64,000 nt of DNA from the NCBI GenBank assembly GCA_018296165.2, contig JACKQL020000028.1, positions 186,001 through 250,000 on the forward strand, read 5' to 3'. This stretch comes from Termitomyces sp. T153 (Eukaryota; Basidiomycota; Agaricomycetes; Agaricales; Lyophyllaceae). The translations under genes were made by a program, and so were the position numbers. This document shows, in pieces, positions 63,701 through 64,000 of this stretch. The notes beneath the pieces were generated by a model that saw only the letters and a list, made by a program, of their open reading frames with translations, had not been told where the DNA came from and made no database searches. The number at the start of each line of letters is the position of its first letter. Position 1 is the stretch's first letter.

Positions 63701-64000
63701 AGTATGGGATACAGGGCATAACTATTGCTCCCTATAATTCTAGAGCTAATGGAAGGATAGAAAGACCACATTGGGATGTGAGGCAAGCCTTGTATAAAGC
63801 CTGTGAAGACAAGACCAAGTGGTATTGGTTCTTCTGGCATGTAATGTGGGCAGACAGGATCACAGTTAGAAAGAGGTTTGGGTGTTCCCCCTTTTTCTTA
63901 GTAACTGGAGCACATCCTATTCTACCATTGGACTTAGTGGAGGCAACTTGGTTAGTGGACTGGCCTGAAGGACCAGTGTCTACTGAAGAACTAGTTGGCC
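60715..64000 (+). CDS. pol: G3 Pol: reverse transcriptase, RNase H, integrase (C-terminus beyond window)
   Basis: Open without a stop for about 1,095 codons to the window edge. RT occupies about 61340-61990 (RSQWFAVLKKDGKSLRIVHS, TLPMGWTNSVPIFHDDVTYI, catalytic YIDD at 61798-61809). After YIDD a stretch VPIRGPETRYELEGGGYETI separates it from the thumb. RNase H has VILAVDTSWMAVGFGIF (Asp at 62317), RELYGLMRAL, VESDAKYL and RHVPGKTFSMDGLSR. Integrase has HX4H and CHAC (63290-63405), IHLDTMHMTP (Asp 63478), VTDNAGQF (Asp 63655) and NGRIERPH (Glu 63760, 35 residues on). No chromodomain is seen within the window. The frame is entered at the GGGAAAA site. Confidence 0.95.

Larger units (their letters stand above)
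56953..64000 (+). mobile_element. Apparently intact G3 Ty3/Gypsy element, running off the window
   Basis: 5' LTR, tRNA-type primer site, gag, protease and RT-RNaseH-integrase are all present. No disabling stop appears within the three reading frames. The three frames are offset by -1 each, with slippery heptamers at both junctions. The 3' LTR lies beyond 64000, so its target duplication cannot be checked. Confidence 0.92.

Overview
The window looks like a heterochromatic, transposon-filled interval from a filamentous basidiomycete, most likely an agaricomycete. The evidence is the family of chromodomain Ty3/Gypsy (chromovirus) elements, the 47-56 nt fungal-type introns with CTAAC/CTGAT-like branch points, and strong CpG loss (TpG/CpA in place of CpG) in the older copies, as expected from cytosine methylation followed by deamination. 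The species cannot be named. I see no clear single-copy host gene, tRNA or rRNA. Nearly every long open frame is retrotransposon coding sequence, a decayed piece of it, or an opposite-strand shadow.

Three retrotransposon families account for most of the sequence. G1 (1-6608) is a chromodomain Gypsy present as decayed, partly palindromic copies. G2 has about 0.9-1.2 kb LTRs (TGTCACGACC ... AACCTGACA). It makes up most of 8321-56952, with a purine tract before the 3' LTR and a primer-binding site that is the complement of its own predicted transcript start (Tf1-like self-priming). G3 has TGATAC-type LTRs and a tRNA-type primer site. It is present as two decayed fragments (6824-8320; 25689-27187), a young solo LTR (50059-50938) and an apparently intact element that runs off the right edge (56953-64000).

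Layout: 1-6608 G1 wreckage with a 543-bp perfect inverted duplication; 6824-8320 G3 integrase fragment; 8321-25186 an old minus-strand G2 element split by a younger, nearly complete minus-strand G2 element (13616-24348, target duplication GTTTG); 25187-27187 LTR debris and a G3 gag/LTR fragment; 27188-32794 non-LTR sequence with two decayed unrecognised genes; 32795-56952 a minus-strand G2 element containing a plus-strand G2 element (35984-53842, duplication GGGGG), which itself contains a solo G2 LTR (36389-37561, CCTGC), a complete short G2 element (41579-48818, CTTTC) and a solo G3 LTR (50059-50938, TTAT); 56953-64000 the intact G3 element.

Three points stand out. (1) The intact G3 element has gag, protease and RT-RNaseH-integrase in three successive -1 frames, with a canonical slippery heptamer at each junction (GGGTTTT immediately before the gag stop; GGGAAAA in a 34-nt overlap). 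(2) G2 carries, between pol and the 3' LTR, a separate three-exon gene in reverse orientation with a Zn2Cys6-like cysteine pattern. Five copies are visible, and the short G2 elements keep it although they have lost recognisable gag and pol. (3) The G2 primer site and predicted transcript start co-vary between subfamilies, which supports self-priming.
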